Source: Apostichopus japonicus (taxonomy: Eukaryota; Echinodermata; Holothuroidea; Aspidochirotida; Stichopodidae). From it: a stretch of DNA of 64,000 nt. The translations under genes and the position numbers were made by a program. The notes under the pieces were generated by a model. It ran no database searches. It saw only the letters and a list, made by a program, of their open reading frames with translations, and had not been told where the DNA came from. Location of the stretch: NCBI RefSeq assembly GCF_037975245.1, contig NC_092577.1:3805501-3869500 (forward strand), written 5' to 3'. Each line of letters starts with the position of its first letter. The stretch's first letter is position 1. Below, one piece after another: positions 22,944 to 34,800 of this stretch.

Positions 22944-23989
22944 TATAGTCAGTTGGGGTAAAAAAAAAAAACAAGGGGGTAGTTGGGGTAAAAAAAAACA
23001 ACCCCTTTTTATAGAAGGGGAATATTTAGCCAAAGTTCCAATTTATTTTGGGTGATAGTCCTATATGTCTAGTTTATTATTATATAATTTCTGGAACTCT
23101 ATGTCACTTCGCTGCCAATCACCGCTTCGTCGAATCAAGCGAATGCTAAACTAGCAAAATTTGAAGTTTGTACCACATATCCGAAACTTTCTCCTGCATA
23201 CCCAGCTTATATGATGTGGAGATTATTCCAGCAGTTACAGCATAGCAGTTAGTGATATTACACTCCCCCATGGTAGAATTACTCCAACTTCATTCAAGCT
23301 TCATGGGGGCCTTGTTTTTTTTTTACCCCCAAAAAATGATGCAAATGGGGTAAAAAAAACAAGTACTTTCCGGCTCCAATGTACTCCCTATTTTGCCTGA
23401 ATGGATAAATTTTTCCATAATGTTGATTTTAAAGGTTAGGCAAATAGTTTTCATGTCTGTCAAGTGTCAAAAATGTTAAATTATTGGGCAGAAGTAACTG
23501 AAATTGGCTCAACTCCAATGTTTCTACTATATTATACCACATTTGTGTAGCATCATATACACACTGTACAGTATGAATATGGCTGAGCATGACATATGAC
23601 ACGAGCCATCCATAATTACGAATTAAGACAATTTCACAATTTTTTTCCTTTTTCATGTAAAGGTAGTAGCTCATACTTAGATGTAATTATATGCAAACAT
23701 GATTTTAAGATACATTCATGAAGAAAATAGCTGTTTTCTAGCATTGTTTTTTTTTACCCCGGCATTGTTTTTTTTTACCCCGAATTAAGCAAATTTTGGG
23801 GGTAAAAAAAACAACATTTTTCGCATAAAACGACACTTTCCATTTACATAAAAGTTATTTTTGTTAGATTCTCTTTAAGAGAATTCCACTCCACACACTT
23901 GAACATTGGAACCAAAACAATACCTCTTACTCATCAATTTTTAGAGCAAACTTTAGGTAAATTGTTTTTTTTTACCCCACTTGACTATA
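22944..23989. mobile_element. ~1.05-kb MITE with ggggtaaaaaa motifs
   Basis: The left end reads tatagtcagttggggtaaaa and the right end, on the reverse strand, reads tatagtcaagtggggtaaaa, an inverted repeat with two mismatches in 20. The palindromic TATA at each tip may be a TA or TATA target duplication, as in Tc1/mariner elements. The motif ggggtaaaaaaaacaa occurs about eight times in both orientations (near 22954, 22986, 23311, 23350, 23745, 23763, 23799, 23963). No transposase frame is present, so it is non-autonomous. Confidence 0.7.
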
Positions 23990-26057
23990 CCTGCTGTTTT
24001 GCACTTAAAGTTAGCATGCCTACACTAAACTAACTAACACTGAGAAGGACCTGCTTGTATCTGTCACATACTGAACAAATTTTATCCTTTTTCAAAAAGT
24101 ATACACAATCTACAGTTTAGAGTGCGGGCTCACAGTAAGGACACATGCTACTGAATTTGGTTTACACATAACAAGGAGAAAAGCTTTCAGCAGTGCAGGC
24201 TTCTTGTCAGTCAGACTACAGTTTACAATGCCAGCAGCTAGATTGTATGAAACTTGTAGCTATGGCATGGTGCTCATACAGCAGATCTTTCTAATAGGGT
24301 TTAATTTTTAAGAATTTGTTGCATTTAACCACATCATAATACATTTGTTATGTCACAAAGGTGGACATTTTAATAATAAACAAAACATCGCCTATCCATG
24401 TTCTTTGAAAAGATGAAAAGTGTAATGAACGATTTTGCTTTGGCAAAGCAGAAAGCTTTATCATACCAAATCTGCAAAAAAGTTTGGCAATTGATGGTGT
24501 GAAAGATTCGTGGAGGGTTTTAAATCGTAACTACTATAATGGGCCACAAACTATACGAAATATCCTGTTAATGGAAGAAGGGTAGTTTTGTAGTCTCTGA
24601 CCTTAATTATTGCTTTAATGTTACTTTATTTACAACAAAAATCCATTCTACTATCTGAAGGTAAACTTTGCCAGAATTTTCTCTAATAATCTGAAAGTTA
24701 AACCCATTCCAAAATTTGAAGAGTAATCAAATGGATAGTTAATGGAAATCTAAGTTACAATGTTTCTAAGTAGGTTATGTTGTAACTGATCAGAAAATTA
24801 GGGGAAAAAAAACATGTAAACAGGAACAGGAGCTGATCATGCAGGTGTGGTGGGAGAACCATCCCACTTGTTGGGTTGGAAGGGCATCCCACAGAATAGC
24901 AAGAACAGCACACTCGGTACATACAGTAGGCTGCTGTTAGTGAGTAACTGATCTCTTTATATTTTCATGAAAGTCAATGGTTATTTCATGCAGCAGAGGT
25001 CCGATTGCATAAAAATTTGCAACATCACCAGTTCGCTCTTTCTATTGGTTAAATTTTCGGGCAAATCTTTAATCCCACCTCTCCTCAAATCAAAGTGGGC
25101 TTCTATACGTGCACATGCCCACCATGCAGCACACTGGTGAATGTGGTTTACATTACTGAAAATCCTTATTAGTTTTTGTAATAAATCATTTGTAATCATT
25201 GCCCAGCTCAGATGAACGATAATAGCTTTACTTAATACATACATGATATGTAATTAATAACCATTAAGTCAAGGACAACGCCCCTCCTCCTCCCCCTCTC
25301 CCCTCCCCATTCACACACTATGCACTGCTATCTGACTTTAAATATGGTTCAATCAAGAACGAAAAAGCTTTGAGTTCAAGATTGGAAAACTGTCTGTCAG
25401 TTCAATCGACATGAAAACTACCTTTCGCTGTATGGTCCAGTCTTTGCATGTGTTGCATACTCTTTGTTACTTAATTCCCATAACAAAGACCTTCCGTAGC
25501 CTGCATTTCAGGGATATTTTTTTTTTAATTTACACCATCAGTATTTCACTGTTAAATATTCCAACCTCTAACACCACTTAGTTATTTATTGCCACACAAG
25601 CTTGTGATCAAGTCTCCCTTCATTTCATGTAAGAATTATCCGAGAGTTATTAGTTTCCATTGCTTCCCCTCAGTGAACCCTATGATCCCATTATGTATCA
25701 TCACAAGGACATTGCATCATTATTGTCATCACTTCTGAAATCTATACCAAATTGTACTGACCTGTTTATCTTAAATCTTATTTAAATTTTAGCCTAGCCA
25801 TTGACAAAACAGCTTAATTTCTTGTGAGGTAAAGTGTCTCGCCATCCCCATACATAGACCACTATAAAAATATTAATTTCAGGGTTAATAACTGTATTGG
25901 TCAAACTGCCACACAGCTTGCATTGGGCTGATCATTATGACACGTTCGTTGCACTTTGAGATGAGGAGGACTTGTAGCAATATAGTCCTAACCATTGCAG
26001 TAGGTGGGGTCTTAGTTTGTAATAGGGTCATAGTTTTGCAGTTGATAGGGTCTTAGC
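23990..26057. other. Intergenic DNA, nothing identified
   Basis: AT-rich. The last ~60 bp (26000-26057) contain a short tagggtcttagttttgcag direct repeat that hosts the next element. An 87-codon reverse ORF (24981-25244) is not supported by splice sites or known family. Confidence 0.5.
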
Positions 26058-26064
26058 TTTGCAG

Positions 26065-26535
26065 GGGTTACATCTCTATGTTCTGACATCTCTATGTTGC
26101 AACATCTCTATGTTCCGACAATTTTTTTTGACCAAAAGTCTTGACCAACATGTTTTCGGACCAAGTTTTTTCGGACCAAAATATTTTTGTGATCCAACAT
26201 TTTTTTTTACTCTAAAATTTTTCATGACCAAATTTTTTTCGGACAAGCACTTTTTGGGTCATAACAAACTTTGGGCCCTTTTTTTTTCGTGAAAAAAAAA
26301 ATGGTGGGTCCTAACAAGTCACGTCAGAAAAAATGTTGGTCCAAAGAACATTGAGTCCCCCCAAAAAAATTGAGTCCCAAAAAATTAAGTCCCCCAAAAA
26401 AGATTGAGTCCGAAAAATTGGGTACGAAGAAATGTTGGTAAAAAAAAATTAGTCCAAAAAAATTATCGGAATGTATTCCTCGGAACATAGAGACTTCGGA
26501 ACATAGAGACGTCGGAAAATAGGGATGTCACCTTT
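26065..26535. mobile_element. ~470-bp MITE with catctctatgttc subterminal repeats
   Basis: Flanked by a tttgcag direct repeat (26058-26064 and 26536-26542). The left end carries three ~18-bp units of catctctatgttccgac; the right end carries three inverted units (cggaacatagagacgt type). The tips align as gggttacatctctatgtt against aggtgacatccctatttt. The interior is a run of poly-T words with gaccaa on the left and poly-A words with gttggtcc or gagtcc on the right, so the whole element is a long imperfect inverted repeat. The 77-codon ORF inside is low complexity. Confidence 0.8.
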
Positions 26536-26620
26536 TTTGCAGGTCTTAGGTCTTTGTTTGTAGACACCCCAATTTTCAATGTTAACCATTACGGTGTCCC
26601 TCTTTTTGCTTGTTGCAAGC

Positions 26621-26783
26621 ACATGCTGGCCACTATAGCTACTATGGCCACTATAGTGTCCCAGTAAATAGTCTTACCAGACAAACAGTAAGATCTGCAT
26701 AACACACATGCTGGCCACTATAGCTACTATGGCCACTATAGTGTCCCAGTAAATAGTCTCACCAGACAAAAGGTAAGATCTGC
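26621..26783. repeat. 85-bp tandem duplication
   Basis: The block acatgctggccactatagct to gtaagatctgc occurs at 26621-26698 and 26706-26783, with three or four differences. Each copy holds actatag / ctatagt short inverted words. Confidence 0.95.
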
Positions 26784-26789
26784 TTTTGA

Positions 26790-27120
26790 TAGGAGTATAT
26801 CACTTAATACTGACTTGGCTTAAATTCCTTACTTTTAAGTACCTGCACATGACTTAATATCAAACAATATGCTCCATATCTGGATTATTTCTTTACTGAA
26901 ATGTGAAGACGCAATGACAATTGGGGTTCAAACCAATAGCCTTCTCTCCCAATGATAACTTTTATTTCTATTTTGATAAAAACTGTTCTGAACTGCTAAT
27001 TCATTCATCATAAAACTTGATTGCTGTTTCAGGAGCATTAATTTAGGTAATAACTATATCTACTATACCAAACTTGTTGTGTAAATACATTGCTTTTGTT
27101 TCTTTTGATCCTCCATCTAG
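26790..27120. other. Probable intron upstream of the 27121 exon
   Basis: AT-rich DNA ending in the acceptor at 27120. A possible tiny exon-like stretch between cag and gtaata around 27031-27048 is too short to support. Confidence 0.35.
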
Positions 27121-27296
27121 GTGCAGGACACAATGAACTGAACAGCAATAAAGACCTTCCAACTGAATACATTGAGCTGATCATCTGTTGCTTGGAGCTC
27201 AATAATGGAAGCAGCTCCCTGGTGGAAGCCATTCCCAAAAAGATGGAAATTTATTTTGCTCCATGGAAGCTGTTTGACTGGTTAAAAGAAGCATGA
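27121..27296 (+). CDS. Terminal coding exon of an unidentified gene
   Basis: A strong pyrimidine-rich acceptor (tttcttttgatcctccatctag) ends at 27120. Assuming a phase-1 junction, the exon then codes for about 58 residues to a TGA at 27294-27296. The C-terminus begins GAGHNELNSNKDLPTEYIEL, continues with CCLELNNGSSSLVEAIPKK and ends APWKLFDWLKEA. Composition is clearly protein-like and unlike the AT-rich surroundings. The GAGHN start resembles the histidine motif near the C-terminus of some alpha/beta hydrolases, but one short motif is not enough to name a family. Upstream exons were not found within the window. AATAAA occurs at about 27537 downstream but is one of several A-rich words, so polyadenylation is only possible. 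Confidence 0.6.
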
Positions 27297-27469
27297 GGCA
27301 TTGTAGGCATGTGTAGCTGAAAATCATCCATATGACTTAGCCACCATATATGGGCAAAAATAACTACTTGGAACAGTTACAATGTCATTTATTTGAGCTG
27401 GATGAGAGTGGCTATGGACGGCCATTACCACAAAAACAGGAACAAAAAGTAAATTCATTACTTTACATT

Positions 27470-27660
27470 ACATATTACAGAAATTTTCTCCATAGAAAAG
27501 AAAATTTCTTCATAAAAAGAATTACTTGGATATCAAAAATAAATTTACTCCATCAAATATAAATTTACTAAATCACATCAAAACTTACTTTACTCTTCAA
27601 AATTACTCTCCAAAATTACTCTTCAAAATTGTCTTCATCAAGGATAAATTTACTCTTGGA
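27470..27660. repeat. AT-rich minisatellite, ~15-bp aaaattactcttc words
   Basis: Repeated aatttactccatca and aaattactcttca words, degenerate. Confidence 0.65.
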
Positions 27661-28537
27661 AACTAAGTTCACCTCACACATATTAGATCTACCCCGTCCA
27701 ATATAAACTCATAGCTCATCCCGTCCTAACCAAAAAAAATCCCCCAATTCATTAATTGGGAATCAGGACAATGTATCTGTTGGAAAAGATATTTGACCCA
27801 TTATTGTACAAACTGATGCAGATGATATTGGAAGAGACTCTTCATGTTGGAAGAGTGGAGATGGAGATGGTGGCATATCGATAACCTATTGCAGGTCTCT
27901 CAGGACTGAATAAATTAATGAATTAAAGGTGAAGGGATTGGGGAAAACTGCTTACTATTTCTCAATCTATATACTAATAAACTGAGGTATTAGTAAACTA
28001 TGGAAGATGGTGCAAATGAAGTTGTTTTGTGCCAAAATTTAAAATTGATATTTTTTATATAGACATATGTCTCTCATTGTGGTACAAATATTTCAATTGG
28101 ACCATAACCTTTATCCCCTGTCATTTTTGCATATATATATGTCATTCATATTAATGAGTGATTAATGTCCGATGATAACATATTGAAAGATCGTCATATG
28201 ACATAGTTATATTTTTGCCTATGTATATGGTCCTTTTCCTACAGCATGTATTATGTGGTGCAAAGGAACTTTTGAACAAATTATATGTCAGTAGGATTAT
28301 GCATATTATTAAACTAGTGGGCAGAGCTTAGTCAACATCATACATTTGAATGAATGCAAAGCTGAAAGTTTGATTGCTATAACCGTGTTAGTAAGACTAG
28401 TAAATATTGGGTATTGAGGTGAGCAGGGAGGGGCTTTGGGGACAGGCAGGGGATTAAATTGAGTGCAGGTTTTCACTATATATTTTGCTGTAGATGACAA
28501 CACCATTGGTGTAGTCTTGCCCATTCTTTGTTGTAGT
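27661..28537. other. Intergenic DNA, nothing identified
   Basis: AT-rich, with an unsupported 71-codon reverse ORF (28309-28524). Confidence 0.5.
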
Positions 28538-28762
28538 TCATATCAGTTTATATTTTGAGATGTAGTACTTTATTTTATTAAATGTTTTAATGTTCAATAT
28601 CAGTTTATATTTGAGATGTAGTGCTTTTTTTATTAAATGTTTTAATGTTCATATCAGTTTATATTTTGAGATGTAGTGCTTTTTTCCATTAAATGTTTTG
28701 ATGTTCATATCAGTTTAGATTTTGATATTTTGAAATGGTAGTCCTTTTTTATTCAATGTTAA
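28538..28762. repeat. 56-bp tandem repeat, four copies
   Basis: Copies start near 28538, 28593, 28648 and 28704 with atatcagtttatattttgag, atgtagtgctttttt and ttaaatgttttaatgttc blocks. The last copy is the most diverged. Confidence 0.9.
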
Positions 28763-28974
28763 TTAAAACAAGACCAATGTCCTGTGTTCATGTGTAACAC
28801 TGTACTTCTTTCATTCTTTTTAACCTTTGTAAACTATTTGGAAGAGATAAACCAACTTAAAGCAACCTGATGATATTTGTTGTGTATGATCTTTTTCTTG
28901 GTTTTTCTTTTGCTTTGCTCAAGAAGAATTTGAAGGCACAAACATGGTTTATGTGTCGTAAACCTTCGATACAA

Positions 28975-29150
28975 CTCCTTTTATATTAACATCTTTGCTA
29001 AGCAATTCGCTTCGAATATATATTATCGTGAGTATACGAGAGCATTGTGTGGACAGTCCACAAATCTTATACACGTGATCTTGAATTATTAAATAAGCCT
29101 AACCAAAACTATTTGAAGGTGTCAGAAATTTATCATGCGAGGGAGGAAGT
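28975..29150. repeat. Divergent satellite monomer (left outlier, first half)
   Basis: Matches the ~332-bp satellite monomer through attatcgtgagtatacgag, tgtggacagtccaca and tcttatacacgtgat. The inner seven bases of each palindrome arm survive. The match is lost near 29150 and its second half appears at 30395, so about 1.2 kb of unrelated DNA seems to have been inserted. Confidence 0.7.
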
Positions 29151-30394
29151 CAAAATGGCGCTGCTTTCGACACGAAAAAAAAATTCCATGTAAAATGTCT
29201 TTTATAAAGGTTCTGTAAATTTCACATTGTTCTCTGCTTCCTGCTCTACGCTGTCAGAGAGTTACAACATAACTTATTCCTATATTTAAAAAGGTAGCAA
29301 ACATAACACGTGACAATGTCGATGAGGATAATTATTCAACCACCATGACAGCAGTATCGCTAACGAGTAACGACCAACACAAACGACATTGCACAGCCTC
29401 ATATAAGTATATATAGTACTGCAAATGTTCAATCTTGAAATTTATGATGTACAATTTTTTATATTTTTTGACAGTCTTTGATCAATAATAAGCTTGCAAA
29501 ATGACAGAAATGGAATGCATGCAATGTTTTCCTAAATGTTGATGATAAATACAGTGATCATTGTTTGTATATTTTTTCGTTACACCTTTTTTAGTATTTA
29601 TTGGTTCAAAATGTGCCTGAAAGTTTGCAACCAACCAAATATGCATGTGCATTAACGTGTTCGTGGCAGGTCTGCTGCATTGGCCCCTTAAAGCACGCTA
29701 TCGTTAGGGAAGTTTCGTAAAGATTTCAAAAAAGTACTAATTCCTGGAGGTCTGGACTCTCCAAATTGTTTTCAGACATTCTAAGTAAAGCATACCTTTA
29801 ACCTTTTTTTTTCTTGCCCCATCTAAACATAAAGGCCTATATAAATAAACAAACAATTAACAATACTTCCAATTTCGAGTAGATATAAAAGATGTCTTAA
29901 AATTCAAATGATGTTGTCAACATGAAAATCGATGTTTACTTGGTGTTTTTTCTAAAAGCTTATGTTTGTAACTTCATATAGTTATATAACAGGCACACTC
30001 AATCTTCATTGTTCGCATCGAAAATAAAGAATGAAGTAACACTTTCTGGGGGAGGGGATTGATACCTTTTCAGTATATTTACTGCTTAAATTTGGGCAAA
30101 ACCTTTTCCAACCACCTACAACCCCCCCCCCCCCCCCCCGCTTCAAATGTTCTCTCTTACGATTCCCATTGTCCATTTCCTTTTTCAAAGATTAGTCAGA
30201 GATAGATTTAAACAGTCCGTTTTTTGCACTGCCGATTTCTTTGAATAAGCCGTCAAGTGATATTCGAAGAAAGTATACTAATGCCCCAGGCTATATCATG
30301 CACGTATAGCGATGAATCGCACGTTAAAAGTCGACAAATACCCATCGCAATATAATGTAGGATACAGAAAAGTATACTGCTTACTATAAATACC
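29151..30394. other. DNA separating the two halves of a divergent monomer
   Basis: AT-rich, with a poly-C run at 30122-30138. No inverted ends or target duplication were found, so it cannot be named as a transposon. Confidence 0.4.
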
Positions 30395-30625
30395 ATTTCC
30401 AGATAACCAAACCCGTAATTGAAAATATTACACATTTATCAACTACTATAATTCACAACAAGAAGAATCTGGCAGGGACGCCCACCCATAAAATCTCGAT
30501 ATTCTACAGGAAGACTTAAACCGGTCAAATATGGGACTGTTAATATCCTTTATTAACCGAACTGGTAGATCTGTTTAATTCATGTATCATTGAGCATAAA
30601 TAGATTCAAATTAAAAATAGATAAC
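30395..30625. repeat. Divergent satellite monomer (second half)
   Basis: Contains ccgtaattgaaaatatta, catttatcaactac, ccggtcaaatatgggactg, accgaactggtagatctg and tgtatcattgagcat, all characteristic of the satellite monomer variants found from 31.9 kb onward. Confidence 0.7.
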
Positions 30626-30675
30626 CCTCCCCCCCCCCCCAAATCTTGGTCAAACTGACGATACTTGGAAAATTT

Positions 30676-30733
30676 GAGTGCGACAGTCTGAATTTCCGAC
30701 TGTCGCACTCTCATTTTTCCGACTGTCGCACTC
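30676..30733. repeat. gagtgcgacagtc inverted repeat
   Basis: Perfect 13-nt arms gagtgcgacagtc (30676-30688) and gactgtcgcactc (30698-30710), plus a further copy of the right arm at 30721-30733. Likely the fused tips of a small inverted-repeat element. Confidence 0.75.
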
Positions 30734-31019
30734 TCATTTTCACATATTCTTGTAATTTGTGAGTGAACTAAAATTTTCGGTCAAAATTGACCTTCAATCA
30801 GTCATTTTTACCACGTTTTCCTTGTCACATTGAGAAATTCTATCACGCGATCTTAAACTCCACCATACAAAACTTCGTATGATTTTGAATACTCCCAGTT
30901 CGCTAGCTTGAAGTAAGTTCAAGATATACATTGTCTCTATGTATACAAAAAACGCTGAATGCTAATCTACGGAAGCTTAAAAGTGCCATCAACATAACAA
31001 AAACTTTGGCCCATAATTT

Positions 31020-31345
31020 GACATTTTTCAGTAACAAGATAAAATGTTATCAAAAATCAGAAAATGTTGGATTGCTCAGTTGCTTTAACTGATCAATTGA
31101 ACCATTTTCTGAAAAATGTTTAATTGATAACTTATCATTATCTTGTCAGTTTGACATTTTTCTGCAAAATTTCCGATCGTTCACTTCATTCCATCTGAGC
31201 AATTGAAACATTTTCTGCAAAATGTTCAATGTGTTTAATTGCCAACTTATCGTAACTCGTCAACTCAACATTTTTCTGCAAAATGTTTAATTGTTCACTT
31301 CATTCCGAATGATCAGTTGGAATGAAGTGAACAATTAAAACATTT
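31020..31345. repeat. aaaatgttcaattg minisatellite ending in a long hairpin
   Basis: Repeated tttttctgcaaaatgttt words at about 31025-31290, then near-perfect ~26-nt inverted arms at 31281-31306 and 31319-31345 with a 12-nt loop. The right arm has one extra A. Confidence 0.75.
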
Positions 31346-31374
31346 CATGTGAGTAATAAATATCCCCCACCCAC

Positions 31375-31760
31375 CCCCCCCCCCAAAGAAAAAATATTAA
31401 GCGTGCCAATAAAAGCTCTGTATTTTTGGTAACTCACTTTGTCGTCGAATATAATTTGTTGAAAATAAAAAGGTTTTCCCCTTTCTTACATTAACATAGC
31501 TTTTGTAGTCAGTAGTCTATAAAGCCTTCAAACAGATAACTTTACTTAGTTGCTTACCTGCTTTGCTTAACCAGAGTGTTTATAGAAGATTGTGAAGTGA
31601 GGGCCAGTGGTATTCAATATGTGAATGTTGGCGAGTAGAGCGGGGGGGGGGTGGGAGAACAAACAACAGCCGGAATTTTATGGCTCCAAAACCTATCCAG
31701 TTGGAATTTCAGCCACTACCCCCCCCCCCCCTAATGATCAGGCCTTAGCTACGTCCCTGA
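31375..31760. other. Poly-C and G-rich fragments
   Basis: C runs at about 31373-31384 and 31719-31731 and a G run at 31641-31650. The stretch agggacgtagctaaggcct (reverse strand, about 31740-31760) resembles the agtggcgtagc dispersed-repeat ends. Confidence 0.4.
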
Positions 31761-31895
31761 TTTCATGGAATCATCACTCCGTCAAACATGGGTCTGTTTA
31801 TATCGTTTATTTTCCGAAGTTGTAGATCTGTCTATATCATGTGTCATTGAGCGTAGAAAAACTCAAATTCAATATAGATATATAAATGTTTCACT

Positions 31896-34800
31896 TAATC
31901 ATCACTCCGTTAACAAGGGTCAGCGTCTGTTTATATCCTTTATTTTCCGAAGTTGTAGATCTGTGTATTGAATGCATTGAAAGTAATCACATCGTATTAA
32001 CGTCTTTTTTGTTGTTGTAACACAGTAAATTCAATTGGAATATATAATCGTAAGTGTATGAGCGGATTCTGTGGACCGTCCACATAATCTTATACACATT
32101 TCATTGTATTATTTATTGATGATAAACCAAAATTATGGTTGAAAATTGATGAACTCTATTAATTCAAAATTACTGTGTTCTAAGGAAGGACCCCGCACCA
32201 AATATATGCAGATTCAGGAAGGAATCAACCCGTCAAATATAGGTCTGTTTTATATCCTTTAATTACTGATTACTAATTCGTAGATCTGTTGAAATCATGT
32301 ATCATTGAGCATATAAAGATTAATTTTAAAAACAGATAACTTTATCAAATATACATTTTTTGGCATGTCATACGGTTTACCTTTAGGTTAATATATTCTT
32401 AACAAAACTTTATTTAGGAACATTGGGAAGAAAAAATGTAAGCAAGCATCATCAATCCTCGTAACATGGGTTAGGATTATTATAGGAAACCCGAAAGAAT
32501 AACCCTAATCTTTAACCCTTAATATTAGTACGATAATACTGTTGACCGTTCACATAATAATTGTCTTAAAAGCAGCTTGTTAAGAAAGATCACAACCTAA
32601 ATATTTTCTTTTGGTCTATAGAATGTATTTGGATAGTAGTATTAACGTTTTTTATTTAGTAACACACGTAATCTCAATTGGAATATATAATCGTAAGTAT
32701 ATGAGCGTATTATGTGGACCGTCTACATAGTCTGAGACACATGATATTGTATAACATATTGATTCTTAAGCAAAGCTCCTCTTGAATATATTCAGAAATG
32801 ATCAGCTAATCTAATTAACACTGACAGCCTTCTGAACAAGGGCCAAACCCTCAAATCTCGAAATATTTCAGTTAATCATCACTCCGTCAAACAAGGGTCT
32901 GTTTGTATCCTTTATTTTCCGAAGTTGTAGGTCTGTCTATATCATGTGTCATTGAGCATAGAAAAATTGAAATTAAAAATAGATAGCCATATCATATTAA
33001 ATGAAAGTCGGCTTACCTACATTGTAATGAAACTTGATCTCAACTTTAATTGGGAACATTGGAAATGAACCACTCCTGTCAACTGACCTCAGTGACCACC
33101 GGTGCACGGGTTACGGTTGGCATTGGTGCCCCCCCCCCCGCACCCTTACCCCCCGACTTAAAAAGAAAAGTGAAAATAAAAATTACTATTACCGGCCTTA
33201 TCCTGTAAGATAATACTCATAACCATTCAAATATTAATTGTTTAAAACGAAGCTGTTAAGAAAATAGTGTGTATTAGGATAGTAGTGTAACGTGAATGGT
33301 TTTTATACTCATCCGTAGTAAGCTGTGCATTGAGCTACATAGCCAGCCATGTCATGAATATTTATAGTCAAGTGGTATGTAATTTAGGAGGGTTAAATGC
33401 TTATTGATGTGTTTTATAGTCTAATTAAGAGAGTTATGGGTTAAGTAAATCGGTATTATCAGTGAGTTAAATGTCTACAACATATCTGCATATGTTTAGG
33501 GGGATAATGTTGTTGTTGTTAATGAAATAGTTAAAGAGATTTTACGTCACATGTTGTATTGTTTTATTGCTCATTATATATATACCAGAGTGTCACCACT
33601 TGCAATATTTTGAAAATTAATCTACATTGTAAACTCGCATTCACATAATTTAAATTCTTGTACGCAGAGATTTTTTTATTTTCTTGTAATTGTAATATGG
33701 CCTGGTCTCTATTTACTACGATTAACTGATACACAAGCTAACCACGACATTTCCATAAAGGAACTTTTGACAGTATTCTCTGCTGTGCTAATGGGCCCCC
33801 GGAATGCAACAGTAGTATTGACGTTTTTGTTTAATAACCCACGTCATCTCAATTGAAATATATAATCGTAATTGTATAATCGGTTTATGTGGATCGTCCA
33901 CATTATATTATACGTATGATGTTGTATTGTTTATTGATTCTAAACCAAAACCGTATAATTGAAAATATTAAAAATTAATCAAGTACATTAATTCACAATA
34001 ACGGTCTTCTGAATAAGGGCTACACACCCTCATATCTTGATGTGTTTCAGGTAGGAATCAACCCGTCAAATATGGGTCTGTTTCATATCCTGTATTTACA
34101 GAACTAGTAGATCTGTTTGAATCATGTGTATTGAATGAATTGAATATATTCATATAGTAGTATTAACGTCTTTTTTTTTCTGTAACACACGTAATCTCAA
34201 TTGGAATATATAATCGTAAGTGTACGAGCGGATTATGTGGACCGTCCACATAATCTTATACACATTTCATTATATTTTTTATTGACTATAAACCAAAATT
34301 AGGGTTTTAAATTTATCAACTATATTAATTCAAAATAACTGTGTTCTAAGGAAGGACCCCGCACCAAATATCGACAGATTCAGTAAGGAATCAACCCGTC
34401 AAATATGGGTCTGTTTTATATCCTGTATTTACCGAACTCGTAGATCTGTTTAAATCATGTGTATTGAATGTATTTGATATATTCATATAGAAGTATTTAC
34501 ATCTTTTTTTCTGTAACACACGTAATCTCAATTGGAATATATAATCGTAAGTGTACGAGCGGATTATGTGGACCGTCCACATAATCTTATACACATTTCA
34601 TTGTATGGTCTATTGATTATAAACCAAAATTAGGGTTGAAAATTGATCAACTCTATTAATTCAAAATAACTATGTTCTTAGGAAAGACCTAGCACCAAAT
34701 ATCGACAGATTCAGGAAGGAATCAACCCGTCAAATATGGGTCTGTTTTATTTCCTTTAATTACTGAACTCATAGATCTGTTGAAATCACGTATCATTGAG

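Noticed and set aside
24981-25244. 87-codon minus ORF
   Set aside because: No splice or family support; only moderate composition signal.
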